From: CAYPGJ01 sp050174775
Lineage (GTDB): Bacteria > Planctomycetota > Phycisphaerae > Phycisphaerales > UBA1924
NCBI GenBank assembly: GCA_050174775.1
Contig: JBFXJP010000002.1
Span: 1-64,000, forward strand
Length of the DNA stretch: 64,000 nucleotides
Direction of reading: 5' to 3'
In this document: in pieces, positions 7,882 to 16,567 of the stretch
Numbering within the stretch: position 1 is the stretch's first letter
Layout: every line of letters begins with the position of its first letter
Notes under the pieces: generated by a model
Told to the model about the DNA's origin: nothing
The model's database searches: none
The model's input: only the letters and a program-made list of their open reading frames with translations
Translations under genes and position numbers: made by a program

Positions 7882-9384
7882 TCAACCGGGGGGCGGGGGG
7901 AGGGGCACGATCCAGTTGGAGAGGAGGGAGGCGAGGCCGAGGAAGGTGAGGAAGGAGGAGGTGTCGGTGACCATGGTGAGGAAGATGGTGGAGCCAGTGG
8001 CGGGGTCTCGTCCGAGGCGGTCGATGAGGATGGGGACGGCGGAGCCGACGAGACAGCCGACGGTGAGTGCTGCGGTCATGGCGACGGCGCCGACGAGGCC
8101 GAGGCGCCAGTTGAGTTCGCGGATGAGGCCGAGCTCGCCGATGAGGGCGGCGATGGCGAGGAGGAGGATGCCGACGAGGACGCCCGAGAAGGCGCCGACG
8201 GCGACTTCCTTGAGGATGACGCTGAACTGCTTGCCGGGCCGGATGTCGTCGAGGACGAGTGCGCGGAGGGTGACGGCGAGGGCCTGCTGACCGGCGTTGC
8301 CGGCCTGGTTTGCGATGACGCCCATGAGGGCCGCGAGGATCTCGACGTGGTGGATGAGGTCTCGGAAGCCCAGGACGGTGACGGCCGCGAGTTGTGAGGT
8401 GAGGAGGTTGAGGGCGAGCCAGGGGAGGCGGCCCATGAGTTTTTGTCGGAGGGGGGTGCGGACGGATTCGCGGGCGCCGGCGCCGACCTGCTTCATGACG
8501 TCTTCGGTCTGCTCGGCGCGGATGATGTCGATGACGTCGTCGATGGTGACCATGCCGAGGAGGCGTCTGTCGGCGTCGACGACGGGCATGGCGATGTAGT
8601 CGTAGCGTTCGAACTCGTGGGCGACGTCCTCGCGGTCGAGTGTCGGGGAGAGGGCGTCGACGTCCTTGTCCATGATCTCGTCGATGGTCTTTTCGCCGCG
8701 CGAGATGAGGAGGCGTCGGACGTCGAGGGTTCCGACGAGGTGGTTGTCGGCGTCGACGCAGTAGACGTAGGGGAGCGGGGGTTCTGCTTCGGTGAAGGCG
8801 GTGTTGGCGCGGAGGGAGTCGATGGCGCGCGGGATGGAGAGGGAGGCGTCGAGGGAGGGGACGTCGGTGGTCATGAGACCGCCGGCGGAATCGGGGTCGT
8901 AGCGCGCGAGCTTGCCCAGCGTTGCGGCGCGCGGCGCGGGCATGGCGCGGAGGATGTGCTCGGCCTCGTCGCGCGGGAGCGCCTGGAGGGTGTCGACGGC
9001 GTCGTCGGGCTCCATGAGGAGGAGGAACTCCGCGGCTTCGTCGGGCTCGAGGTCGGCGAGCACGGTGGCCGCGAGATGGTGGTCCATGTGCGCGAGCGCT
9101 TCGGCCGCGGACTCTTCTTCCATCTCCTGGAGGACGGCGACGGACTGCTCGGTGGCGAGTTCCTCGAGGACGTCGGCGGCGTCGGCGGCTTCCTGCTCCT
9201 CGATGGCGGAGGCGAGCTGCTCGGCAGTGGCGGTCTCGGACTCGAGGAGTTCGGCGACACGATCGTCGGGCGCGTGCGGCTGCTCGGACGTGCGCACGCC
9301 GGACTGCTCATCGCCCGGATCGTCGAAGGAGTCGGGTGAGGAGTCGGTGATCGGCGGTTTGTGCTCGTCGTGCGGGTCGGGCAC
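7882..9384 (-). CDS. mgtE: Magnesium transporter MgtE
   Basis: A 500-residue channel with the standard MgtE order. It has an acidic N-terminal domain of helical repeats (LADLEPDEAAEFL, MEPDDAVDTLQAL, RAMPAPRAATLGKL), then two CBS domains (about 170-290), then five membrane helices ending VPLPPPPG. The membrane part has the pore region signature MGVIANQAGNAGQQALAVTLRAL. In this family the cytosolic domains sense Mg2+ and close the pore. The start codon is GTG, with a TACGAT box 6 nt upstream and no Shine-Dalgarno site. The N-terminal 30 residues are low-complexity and acidic, so a later start is possible. Confidence 0.93.
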   Translation of the reverse strand: MPDPHDEHKPPITDSSPDSFDDPGDEQSGVRTSEQPHAPDDRVAELLESETATAEQLASAIEEQEAADAADVLEELATEQSVAVLQEMEEESAAEALAHMDHHLAATVLADLEPDEAAEFLLLMEPDDAVDTLQALPRDEAEHILRAMPAPRAATLGKLARYDPDSAGGLMTTDVPSLDASLSIPRAIDSLRANTAFTEAEPPLPYVYCVDADNHLVGTLDVRRLLISRGEKTIDEIMDKDVDALSPTLDREDVAHEFERYDYIAMPVVDADRRLLGMVTIDDVIDIIRAEQTEDVMKQVGAGARESVRTPLRQKLMGRLPWLALNLLTSQLAAVTVLGFRDLIHHVEILAALMGVIANQAGNAGQQALAVTLRALVLDDIRPGKQFSVILKEVAVGAFSGVLVGILLLAIAALIGELGLIRELNWRLGLVGAVAMTAALTVGCLVGSAVPILIDRLGRDPATGSTIFLTMVTDTSSFLTFLGLASLLSNWIVPLPPPPG

Positions 9385-9390
9385 GAGTGG

Positions 9391-9396
9391 ATCGTA
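9391..9396 (-). promoter_or_regulatory. Possible -10 box for mgtE (leaderless)
   Basis: TACGAT on the minus strand ends 6 nt before the GTG start of mgtE. No -35 box is recognisable. Transcription would begin at or near the start codon. Confidence 0.35.
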
Positions 9397-9417
9397 CCGC
9401 GCGCGGGGGAAGCGGGA

Positions 9418-10860
9418 TCAGACGCGCAGCGCGGGAGGGGGCGCGAGGCGGTCGGCGTAGCGGGCGCGGATGGGCGCCGCGATGGTTTCGAGGAAGCGGT
9501 CGACCTGTCTGGGCGCGAGGCCGATGTGTCGGGTGGGGTTGAGTTCGTCGTCGATGTTCACACCCTTGAGGAGGGGCTCGGCGCGGAGGCGGTCGAGGAG
9601 GTCGGAGGGCTTGCCCTGTTTGAGGAGGGCTGCGGCCGCGTGGGTGTGTTTGCGGATGGCTTCGTGAACGTCCTGTCGGTCCTGTCCTTTGGAGACGGCG
9701 GCCATCATGAGTCGTTCGGTGGCCAGGAAGGGGAGTTCGGCGTCGAGGTTGGCGCGGATGACGTGCTCGTTGGGGATGAAGCCGGCGGCGACGTTGTGCA
9801 TGGTGTCGAGGGCGCCGTCGAGCGCGAGGAAGGCTTCGGGGAGGGAGAGGCGCCGGTTGGAGGAGTCATCGAGGGTGCGTTCGAGCCATTGGACGGCAGC
9901 GGTGTCGTGGGCGTTGTGGGCGAGGGAGATGACGAAGCGGGTGAGGCCGCAGATGCGCTCGGAGCGCATCGGGTTGCGCTTCCAGGGCATGGCTGAGGAG
10001 CCGATCTGCTCGGACTCGAAGGGCTCGTCGAGTTCGCGTCGGTGGGCCAGGAGTCGGACATCGGTGGCGATCTTGTGGAGCGCGGCGGCGAGGGAGGCGA
10101 GGTCGGAGAGGATGAAGGCGTCGACGACTCGGGGGTAGGTCTGGTTGGCGAGGGTGTAGGTGTGTCCTTCGTCGAAGCCGAGGTCGCGTGTGAGGGCCGC
10201 GTCGAGTTTGTCGGGAGCGTCGGGGTTGGGGATGAGGGCGTGGAAGGAGGCCTGGGTGCCGGTGGCGCCTCGGAAGCCTCGGAGTCGGATGTCATCGCGT
10301 GTGCGTTCGAGCCGTTCGAGACAGAGCGCGAGGTCGTAGGCCCATGTTGCGGCGCGCTTGCCGAGCGTGGTGGGGGCGGCGGGCTGGAAGTGGGTGAAGG
10401 CGAGGCAGGGGGTGTCGCGGCGGGCTTTGGCGAAGGTGGAGAGGGCGTCGATGACGCGCGCGGTCTTGTCGCAGACGAGTCGGAGTGCGTCTCGGAGGAG
10501 GGTGAGTTCGGTGTTGCAGTTGACGTCCTGGGAGGTGGCGCCGAGGTGGATGATGGGCTTGGCCGCGGGGGCGCGCTCTGCGAGCGCGTGGACGTGTGCC
10601 ATGACGTCGTGTCGGAGGCGTTGTTCGTGGTGGGCGGCGCGGTCGAGGTCGTCCTGGGAGACGGAGAGCGCGGCTTTGAGTTCGGTGAGTTGTTGGTCGG
10701 TGATGGGAAGGCCGAGGGATTGCTGGGCCTGGGCGAGCGCGAGCCAGATTCGTCGCCAGGTTTCGAATTTTCGTCTGGGCGACCAGATGGCCTGCATTTC
10801 GGGCGAGGCGTTGCGTGAGGCGAGCGGTGAGGTGTAGGTGTTGAGGGTGTCCTGTGGCAT
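9418..10860 (-). CDS. purB: Adenylosuccinate lyase
   Basis: A 480-residue fumarase/aspartase-superfamily enzyme. It cleaves adenylosuccinate to AMP and SAICAR to AICAR in purine synthesis in the cytosol. The superfamily signature is present as GSSAMPWKRNP, together with LGATSQDVNCNTE (the TSxD-type catalytic region) and the His-containing FTHFQPAAPTTLGKR. The length fits the family form seen in planctomycetes and animals. It is transcribed away from the ECF sigma gene with only 62 bp between starts. A TATCCT box lies 9 nt before the ATG and there is no Shine-Dalgarno site, so a leaderless transcript is likely. Confidence 0.95.
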   Translation of the reverse strand: MPQDTLNTYTSPLASRNASPEMQAIWSPRRKFETWRRIWLALAQAQQSLGLPITDQQLTELKAALSVSQDDLDRAAHHEQRLRHDVMAHVHALAERAPAAKPIIHLGATSQDVNCNTELTLLRDALRLVCDKTARVIDALSTFAKARRDTPCLAFTHFQPAAPTTLGKRAATWAYDLALCLERLERTRDDIRLRGFRGATGTQASFHALIPNPDAPDKLDAALTRDLGFDEGHTYTLANQTYPRVVDAFILSDLASLAAALHKIATDVRLLAHRRELDEPFESEQIGSSAMPWKRNPMRSERICGLTRFVISLAHNAHDTAAVQWLERTLDDSSNRRLSLPEAFLALDGALDTMHNVAAGFIPNEHVIRANLDAELPFLATERLMMAAVSKGQDRQDVHEAIRKHTHAAAALLKQGKPSDLLDRLRAEPLLKGVNIDDELNPTRHIGLAPRQVDRFLETIAAPIRARYADRLAPPPALRV

Positions 10861-10869
10861 GACAGTGAG

Positions 10870-10875
10870 AGGATA
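10870..10875 (-). promoter_or_regulatory. Possible -10 box for purB (leaderless)
   Basis: TATCCT on the minus strand, 9 nt before the ATG. The 62-bp divergent spacer also contains the TAGGAT box of the sigma gene, so the two promoters lie back to back. Confidence 0.4.
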
Positions 10876-10907
10876 GAGGGTGGGGAGAGCGGGGGGCGCG
10901 GGCCGAT

Positions 10908-10913
10908 TAGGAT
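10908..10913 (+). promoter_or_regulatory. Possible -10 box for the ECF sigma gene
   Basis: TAGGAT lies 9 nt before the ATG at 10923, the same spacing as on the purB side. No Shine-Dalgarno site separates it from the start. Confidence 0.4.
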
Positions 10914-10922
10914 GGGTTCTGC

Positions 10923-11636
10923 ATGGCCAAGGGACGACGACTTGAGGAGGGGTGGGACGAGCCGGAGGGCGCGTCGGCGTCGCCTGACCCGTGGGAGGCG
11001 TCGTTGGTGGATTCGATCCGCGCCGGGGGTGAGGGGGCGCGGCGGAGCTGGGCTGAATTGCTGACGACGTACGAGGACCGGCTGTATGCCGTGTGCTTCC
11101 GGATCGTTCGGAATCCGGACACCGCCCGGGATCTGACGCAGGACGCGATGGTGAAGGTGATGCAGGGGTTCGGGAGTTATGACGGTCGGGCGCGGCTCTC
11201 GACGTGGATGACCCGGATCACGATGAACGTGTGCCTGAGTTATCTGCGGAAGCAGAAACTGCGGCGGCACGCGAGCCTGGACGCCCCGAGCGGGGGTGGG
11301 GGGGGGAGGTTTTCGGGCGGTGGGGGTCGTGAGGAGGGGGGGATGTGGAACGGACTGCCCCAGGGGACGGAACCGGGAGCTGAGGAGCGCGTCGAAGCCG
11401 ATGAAGCGAGGTCGCTCATCCTGCGGGCGATGACTCAGGTTGATCCCGAGCACCGGGCCGTTCTGGTGCTGCGGGACATGCAGGGCTTGGATTATCAGGA
11501 GATTGCTGACGCCTTGGAAGTGCCGGTCGGGACGGTGAAGAGTCGGTTGTTCCGGGCGCGACAGGCGTTGCGGGGCGTGGTGGAGAAGATGGGTGGGGGC
11601 GAGGGCGTGGAGACGCGGGAGACGGACGAGCGATGA
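10923..11636 (+). CDS. ECF-type RNA polymerase sigma factor
   Basis: A 237-residue sigma-70 family protein of the extracytoplasmic type. Region 2 is clear (YEDRLYAVCFRIVRN, DTARDLTQDAMVKVM, LSTWMTRITMNVCLSYLRK). Region 4 carries the helix-turn-helix (LDYQEIADALEVPVGTVKSRLFRARQ, residues about 186-211). Between them is an unusually long Gly-rich linker (about 120-150). The next gene overlaps by 4 nt (ATGA) and encodes a membrane protein with a short cytosolic N-terminus, the classic sigma/anti-sigma pairing. It probably responds to an envelope or periplasmic signal; the regulon cannot be told from here. Confidence 0.93.
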   Translation: MAKGRRLEEGWDEPEGASASPDPWEASLVDSIRAGGEGARRSWAELLTTYEDRLYAVCFRIVRNPDTARDLTQDAMVKVMQGFGSYDGRARLSTWMTRITMNVCLSYLRKQKLRRHASLDAPSGGGGGRFSGGGGREEGGMWNGLPQGTEPGAEERVEADEARSLILRAMTQVDPEHRAVLVLRDMQGLDYQEIADALEVPVGTVKSRLFRARQALRGVVEKMGGGEGVETRETDER

Positions 11637-12769
11637 CGTGGCGGGACGAGGACATTCTTGGTTGGGTTGAGGGGACGCTTCCGAGCGAGCAGCGCGAGGC
11701 GTTCGAGCGCGCGTTGCAGGAGAACGCGGGTCTGGCGCGCGTGGCTCGGGGGATGCGTGCGGATCGGGAGACGTTGCGGGAGATCGCGGCGCGGGAGCGG
11801 ATTTTGGCGCCGGCGGGTCTGGCGATGGAGGCGATCGAGCGGGCGGAGCGCGAGGCGCTGATGGCGCCGGAGGGGGGGGCGTCGGGCTGGTCGTTCGAGG
11901 TGGAGACACGGAAGCGCGGGCTCGGGGTGATGCGGGGCTTGGCGATGGTGGCCGGGCTGGCCGTGGTCGTGGGTGGGGCTGCGCTCGTATGGCAGACGGG
12001 TGTGTTGACGAAGCCTGCGCCGATGGGTGGTGGTCTGGCGATGCAGGGGGCTCCGGAGGCGGGGCCTGAGGTTGCATCGCTCGGGGCTGAGGTGGCTGAT
12101 GCCGCGGGGTCGACGATGCTCGCGATGGAGACGGCGCCGGCGCGTGCCGGTGGGGATGTGGTGCTTGCAAAGGCGTTGGGGGATGAGGTCGAGGCGCAGC
12201 CTGCGGGGCTGATGACGCCGCTGGCGGGCCCGGTGTTGGCCGCGCTGGAGGCGATGGAGCAGATGCCTCGCGCGTCGTGGAGCGGTCAGGGGTTCGAGAC
12301 GATGCAGGTGGGGGGTCGGACGCGGGCGATGCTTGCGGATCGGGAGCCGCCGAGGTCGAGCGTGGCGCCTGCGAGTTATGAGGATGCGCTGCGTCTTGCT
12401 TCGGTGAACGGGCTGGCGGTGCGCGTGATGGCGACGGACCCGGAGAGCGTGGAGGCGGGTGTTCGGGCGTTGGCGAGCCGTGCGCAGGGTGTTGGGGCGG
12501 TGCGTGCGGCGACGCTGCGGGACGGATCGTTGTTGATGTGGGTGGATGTGGATGGAGGGGCCGCGGCGCTGCGTGAGTTGCTGGCGGCGGTGCAGCGTCC
12601 GAGTGGATCGGAGGCGCGCGCGGTGTTCGAGCCGTCGCAGAGCGCGTCGGGGAGCGGGACGATGCTCGTGGGGATGGGCGGGGGCGCGGGCTCTGGGCCG
12701 GTCAGCGGGGCTGGGCAGTGCGTGCGGGTGCCGCTGCGGATTGAGCGAGCCTCGACTGTGCGTGAGTGA
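11633..12769 (+). CDS. Probable membrane anti-sigma factor
   Basis: A 378-residue protein translated from an ATGA overlap with the ECF sigma gene. The N-terminal 90 residues resemble the cytosolic part of planctomycete anti-sigma proteins (WVEGTLPSEQREAFERAL, then an Ala/Glu-rich helix). They lack the His-Cys-Cys zinc motif of ZAS anti-sigma factors. One membrane helix follows at about 104-123 (GLAMVAGLAVVVGGAALVW). The remaining 250 residues are probably periplasmic. They include low-complexity Ala/Gly stretches and one compact domain (YEDALRLASVNGLAVRVMA to LRELLAAVQRP). The anti-sigma role is inferred from position and topology. The 3' end overlaps a minus-strand gene by 68 nt. Confidence 0.72.
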   Translation: MTWRDEDILGWVEGTLPSEQREAFERALQENAGLARVARGMRADRETLREIAARERILAPAGLAMEAIERAEREALMAPEGGASGWSFEVETRKRGLGVMRGLAMVAGLAVVVGGAALVWQTGVLTKPAPMGGGLAMQGAPEAGPEVASLGAEVADAAGSTMLAMETAPARAGGDVVLAKALGDEVEAQPAGLMTPLAGPVLAALEAMEQMPRASWSGQGFETMQVGGRTRAMLADREPPRSSVAPASYEDALRLASVNGLAVRVMATDPESVEAGVRALASRAQGVGAVRAATLRDGSLLMWVDVDGGAAALRELLAAVQRPSGSEARAVFEPSQSASGSGTMLVGMGGGAGSGPVSGAGQCVRVPLRIERASTVRE

Positions 12770-13061
12770 AGGAGTAGGTGGGAGGGGGGAGTTCGACGGC
12801 GATGTCGTCGGACTCGGTGTTGGAGGGGGACTCGGGGTCGGGGAGGGCGTGGGGGGCGTGGCGCCGGTCGAGCTCGGAGAGGGCGAGGGTGGCGACGGGG
12901 AGGATGAAGAGGCCCAGGAGCGCGACGAGGCGGCCCGTGGTGGTCAGGGGGATGGTCTCTGGGGAGAGGAAAGTCCAGAGCGCGGCGCCGGCGGCGGCGA
13001 TGGAGCCCAGGCAGACGATGGTGAGCGTGGGCTGGCGGGCGGCGTTGGCGAATCGGGTCAT
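12702..13061 (-). CDS. Small two-helix membrane protein, unrecognised
   Basis: A 119-residue protein with two likely membrane helices (PTLTIVCLGSIAAAGAALWTF and TGRLVALLGLFILPVATLAL) and a Pro/Ser-rich cytosolic or periplasmic tail. No family is recognised. Its 3' end overlaps the convergent anti-sigma gene by 68 nt, which weakens the call. The hydrophobic pattern and the position in an otherwise empty spacer favour a real gene. The ATG at 13061 gives the helix close to the N-terminus; longer forms add Arg/Pro-rich sequence. Confidence 0.5.
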   Translation of the reverse strand: MTRFANAARQPTLTIVCLGSIAAAGAALWTFLSPETIPLTTTGRLVALLGLFILPVATLALSELDRRHAPHALPDPESPSNTESDDIAVELPPPTYSFTHAQSRLAQSAAAPARTAQPR

Positions 13062-13302
13062 GAGGATTCTTTGGAAAACGCGTCTCGCGGGCGACGCGGG
13101 GTGAAAGTCGGAGCGGGCGCTGGTTCGCGGGAGCGATCGAGCGCTGGGGGGCGAACAACGTGACGGGATGTGTTGTGGTTGGCGACGTGGCCAACGCGTT
13201 GCGATGCAGAGTATCGGCGCGCGGGGTGGGAAGGCAATAGCGGCGCGCGAATGTGGACAGCGGGTCGTGTGATGCTCGGTTGTGGGGCGCGGTGCCGGGA
13301 TG

Positions 13303-13308
13303 TATCGT
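13303..13308 (+). promoter_or_regulatory. Possible -10 box for bamA
   Basis: TATCGT lies 12 nt before the ATG at 13321. The roughly 240 bp between the small membrane protein gene and bamA otherwise hold no recognisable gene or site. Confidence 0.3.
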
Positions 13309-13320
13309 CCCGACCCGACG

Positions 13321-15798
13321 ATGCGCCGGTTGCAGACAGCGGTGATGAACGGCAAGGGCCGGCGTGCAAGGCGCGCTGCGAGGCTGGGCTTGATCAGCGC
13401 GTGCGGGCTGGCCGCGGGGGTGATGTGGATGTGTGCGACGCCGACGCTGGCGCAGCAAGCGCCGGACCCGGCGGCCGAGGGCGAGACGGTGTCCCCGTAC
13501 GAGGGTCGGCCGATCGTCGAGGTTCGATTGACGGGATTGTCGCGCGTGGATGCGCAGTTGGTGCGCAATCAGTTGCGCGTGCGCGAGGGGCAGGCGTACA
13601 GCGAGAGCGAGGCGCGGGCGGACATCCGTCGGGCGTATGCGCTGGGGCAGTTCCGGAGCGTGGATGCGCGGGTGGAGCCGGTGGAGGGGGGCGCGGTGGC
13701 GGTGGTGTACGCGTTCGTCGAGGCGCCCATCGTGCAGGACGTGCAGGTGGTGGGGAACCGGAGCATCTCGGACTCGGAGCTGGCGGAGCGCGTGGGGATG
13801 CGCGCGGGCGTGCCGGTGGACGAGTTTCAGCTGCGGCGCGCGGCGCGGGCGATCGAGGAGCTGTACCGCAACAAGGGCTATTTCCTCGTCAACGTGGAGG
13901 TGGACGAGAAGGAGCTGGAGGAGTCGGGCATCGTCCTGTTCCGCATCCGTGAGGGCGTGCGGGTCAAGGTGACGGACATCCGGTTCGAGGGGAACGAGAG
14001 CTACCTGCCCAAGGAGCTGCGCCGCACGCTGAACACGAAGGAAGCGGGCATCTTCGAGCGCGGGCCGGTGGACGAGGCGGTGCTGGACCGGGACATCGCG
14101 GCCATCGTGCGGTTCTATCAGGACGGGGGGCACCTGGACGTGCGGGCGGACTGGCGGGTCCAGCCCAGCCCGAACGGGAAGGAGGCCATCGTCACGTTCG
14201 TGGTGGATGAGGGCCCGCTGTACACGCTTCGGAACGTGACGGTCGTGAACGCGGACGAAGAGGGCGAGCCGCTGGTGATCGCGCGCGATCAGGTCGTGGG
14301 GCTCATGGCGGTGAAGCCGGGGGACGTGTACGCGGTTCGTCGGGTGCAGCGCGCGGTGGAGGAGGTCCGCTCGGCGTACTGGAAGATGGGGTACGCGGAC
14401 GTGTTCGTGCGGCGCGAGGAGCTGCGCGACCCTGCGGACGGGGCGGGCGTGGTCGATCTGAAGATCTCGATCTCGGAGGGGCCGAGATACCGCACGGGTG
14501 AGGTGGTGATCCGGGGCAACGACATCACGCGTCAGAAGGTGATCCGGCGCGAGGTGCAGGCCAGGCCGGACCGCCCGCTGGACCGCGGCGCGGTGGATGA
14601 GTCGGAGAAGCGGATCGCCGCGACGAATCTTTTCGATCGCGTGTTCAACCCGCCGCGCGCGGCGATCCAGCCGGAGGACCCCGACAACCCCGGGTACCGG
14701 GACGTGCTCGTTGAGGTGACGGAGACGAACACGGGCTCGCTGGCGTTCGGCGCCGCGATCGGCTCGGACTCGGGCGTGGTGGGGGCGATCACGCTCAATC
14801 AGCGGAACTTCGATCTGGCGGACACGCCCGAGTCGTTCGACGAGTTCATCCGGGGCGAGGCGTTCCGGGGTGGCGGCCAGGTGTTCAGCCTGGAGATCGC
14901 GCCGGGCACGGAGATCCAGACATACTCCGTGAGCGTCACGGAGCCCAAGCTGTTTGACTCGGATTATTCGACGAGCGCGACGGGGTTCTTCCGGCTGCGC
15001 GACTTCGACGTGTACGACGAGCAGCGTTTCGGCGGGCGGGGCCGGCTGGGGCGCGCGTTCGGGGATCGCTGGGCCGCGGTCGTCACGGCGCGCGGGGAGT
15101 GGATCAAGCTGACGGACATCGATCCCTCGGCGCCGGTGGACGTGTTTGCCGTGGCCGACCAGAATCTCATCACGGGGCTGGGTCTTGAACTGACCCGCAC
15201 CACGGTGCCGCCGGTGGAGCGGTTCCGTCCGTACCGCGGCAGCCGTCTGGAGCTGGGTGTGGAGCAGGCGGGCGCGCTGGGCGGGGAGTACACGTTCACG
15301 AGGCTGAACGCGGAGCACCAGCTCTGGCTGAGCGTGTGGGAGGACTATCTGGGGCGCAAGGGCGTGCTGAGCTTCAAGACGCGGGTGGGGTACATCCCGC
15401 AGGGCGAGCTGGACACGCCGACGTACGAGCGGTTCTATCTGGGCGGTCGGAGTTTCCGCGGGTTCGATTACCGCACGATCTCCCCCAAGGGCATCCGGAA
15501 CGACACGGGCACGCTGGGGCGTGATCCGGTGGGCGGGACGTGGCTCTTGTTCGCCGGGGCGGAGTACGAGCATCCGGTCTGGGAGGAGATCTTCTCGCTG
15601 GTCACGTTCCTGGACGCGGGCACGGTGACGAACGATCCCGGGTTCGACGACTTCCGCGTGTCGGTGGGCGTGGGCATCCGGCTGTACATCCCGCAGCTGG
15701 GTCAGGCGCCGCTGGCGTTCGACTTCGGCTTCCCGATCAAGAAGGCGGACGGGGACGACAAGCGGTTGTTCAGTTTCAGCATCGATCTTCCGTTCTGA
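13321..15798 (+). CDS. bamA: Outer membrane protein assembly factor BamA
   Basis: An 825-residue Omp85 protein that folds and inserts beta-barrel proteins into the outer membrane. The N-terminus is a basic stretch and a signal sequence ending in TLAQQA. Five POTRA domains follow (about 45-435), with recurring LYRNKGYF / YWKMGYADV-type motifs. The barrel occupies the rest, with the lid-loop region near YLGGRSFRGFDYR (the VRGF-like motif) and a C-terminal Phe (FSFSIDLPF) that fits the beta signal. I chose the ATG at 13321 because a TATCGT box lies just upstream and no start nearby has a good Shine-Dalgarno site; 13300 and 13345 are alternatives. It leads a run of envelope genes with ompH and lpxD, as in many Gram-negative bacteria. 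Confidence 0.93.
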   Translation: MRRLQTAVMNGKGRRARRAARLGLISACGLAAGVMWMCATPTLAQQAPDPAAEGETVSPYEGRPIVEVRLTGLSRVDAQLVRNQLRVREGQAYSESEARADIRRAYALGQFRSVDARVEPVEGGAVAVVYAFVEAPIVQDVQVVGNRSISDSELAERVGMRAGVPVDEFQLRRAARAIEELYRNKGYFLVNVEVDEKELEESGIVLFRIREGVRVKVTDIRFEGNESYLPKELRRTLNTKEAGIFERGPVDEAVLDRDIAAIVRFYQDGGHLDVRADWRVQPSPNGKEAIVTFVVDEGPLYTLRNVTVVNADEEGEPLVIARDQVVGLMAVKPGDVYAVRRVQRAVEEVRSAYWKMGYADVFVRREELRDPADGAGVVDLKISISEGPRYRTGEVVIRGNDITRQKVIRREVQARPDRPLDRGAVDESEKRIAATNLFDRVFNPPRAAIQPEDPDNPGYRDVLVEVTETNTGSLAFGAAIGSDSGVVGAITLNQRNFDLADTPESFDEFIRGEAFRGGGQVFSLEIAPGTEIQTYSVSVTEPKLFDSDYSTSATGFFRLRDFDVYDEQRFGGRGRLGRAFGDRWAAVVTARGEWIKLTDIDPSAPVDVFAVADQNLITGLGLELTRTTVPPVERFRPYRGSRLELGVEQAGALGGEYTFTRLNAEHQLWLSVWEDYLGRKGVLSFKTRVGYIPQGELDTPTYERFYLGGRSFRGFDYRTISPKGIRNDTGTLGRDPVGGTWLLFAGAEYEHPVWEEIFSLVTFLDAGTVTNDPGFDDFRVSVGVGIRLYIPQLGQAPLAFDFGFPIKKADGDDKRLFSFSIDLPF

Positions 15799-15905
15799 CG
15801 TGAACGGGCGACGGTCTGCGGGGTCTGAGGGGTCTGTATGATGTGCGGTTTGGGGCGCGGTCCGGGCGCGCCGGCGTCGCATCTGACGGACTCAGGAGGC
15901 CAGGC

Positions 15906-16532
15906 ATGAGGCGGACGAACGGATTGGCGGGGTGGTTGGCGGCTGGGGCGGTGGCGGCGATGGCGCTGGCGTGGAGCGCGGGCGCGCGGCAGGGCGGCAA
16001 GCCCTCGATCCGGCCCGCCACGGTGGCCACGATCGACGTGCAGAAGGTCGTCAACAGCCTCGACGAGATCGCCCAGCGCGAGCAGGAGCTCAACGCGTTC
16101 CGGGAGGCGCTCCGCGCGAAGGTGAAGGTGAAGGACGACGCGCTCAAGGCCGCGCAATCCGCCCTCGAGCTGCTCCAGCAGAAGTCCCCCGAGTACCGGC
16201 AGAAGTGGGAGGAGGCGCGCCGCCTGACCGTCGAGCTGAAGATGGAGGGGGACATCTCCGTGCAGCTGATCGACGAGAAGCGAGGCGCGATCTGGGCCGA
16301 GATCTTCCGCAAGGTGATCGACGCCTCGGGCCGCCTGGCCGCGCAGAACGGGTACGACGTCATCCTGAACAACGATTCGACGGAGAGCGTGCCGGAGAAC
16401 GTCACCGAGTCGGGCATCCGCGCCCTGATCGCCGCGCGTCGAACGCTCTTCGCGGCGCCCGCGCTCGACGCCACCGACGAGCTCATCCAGATGATGAACA
16501 ACGAGCACAAGCTCGGCGCCGGGAAGCGCTGA
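15906..16532 (+). CDS. skp: OmpH/Skp-family periplasmic chaperone
   Basis: A 208-residue protein with a signal peptide (GWLAAGAVAAMALAWSAGA) and the OmpH pattern of one beta strand (ATVATIDVQKVVNS), a long pair of coiled helices (about 55-125), and a returning region (YDVILNNDST). Skp chaperones hold unfolded outer membrane proteins on their way to BamA, and the gene lies directly between bamA and lpxD as expected. AGGAGG ends 6 nt before the ATG and sets the start. The usual C-terminal strand is less clear than in E. coli, so OmpH-like is the safer name. Confidence 0.88.
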   Translation: MRRTNGLAGWLAAGAVAAMALAWSAGARQGGKPSIRPATVATIDVQKVVNSLDEIAQREQELNAFREALRAKVKVKDDALKAAQSALELLQQKSPEYRQKWEEARRLTVELKMEGDISVQLIDEKRGAIWAEIFRKVIDASGRLAAQNGYDVILNNDSTESVPENVTESGIRALIAARRTLFAAPALDATDELIQMMNNEHKLGAGKR

Positions 16533-16567
16533 TCTCGCGCATGCTCGCAACGGAGGCGCAGCGCGCG

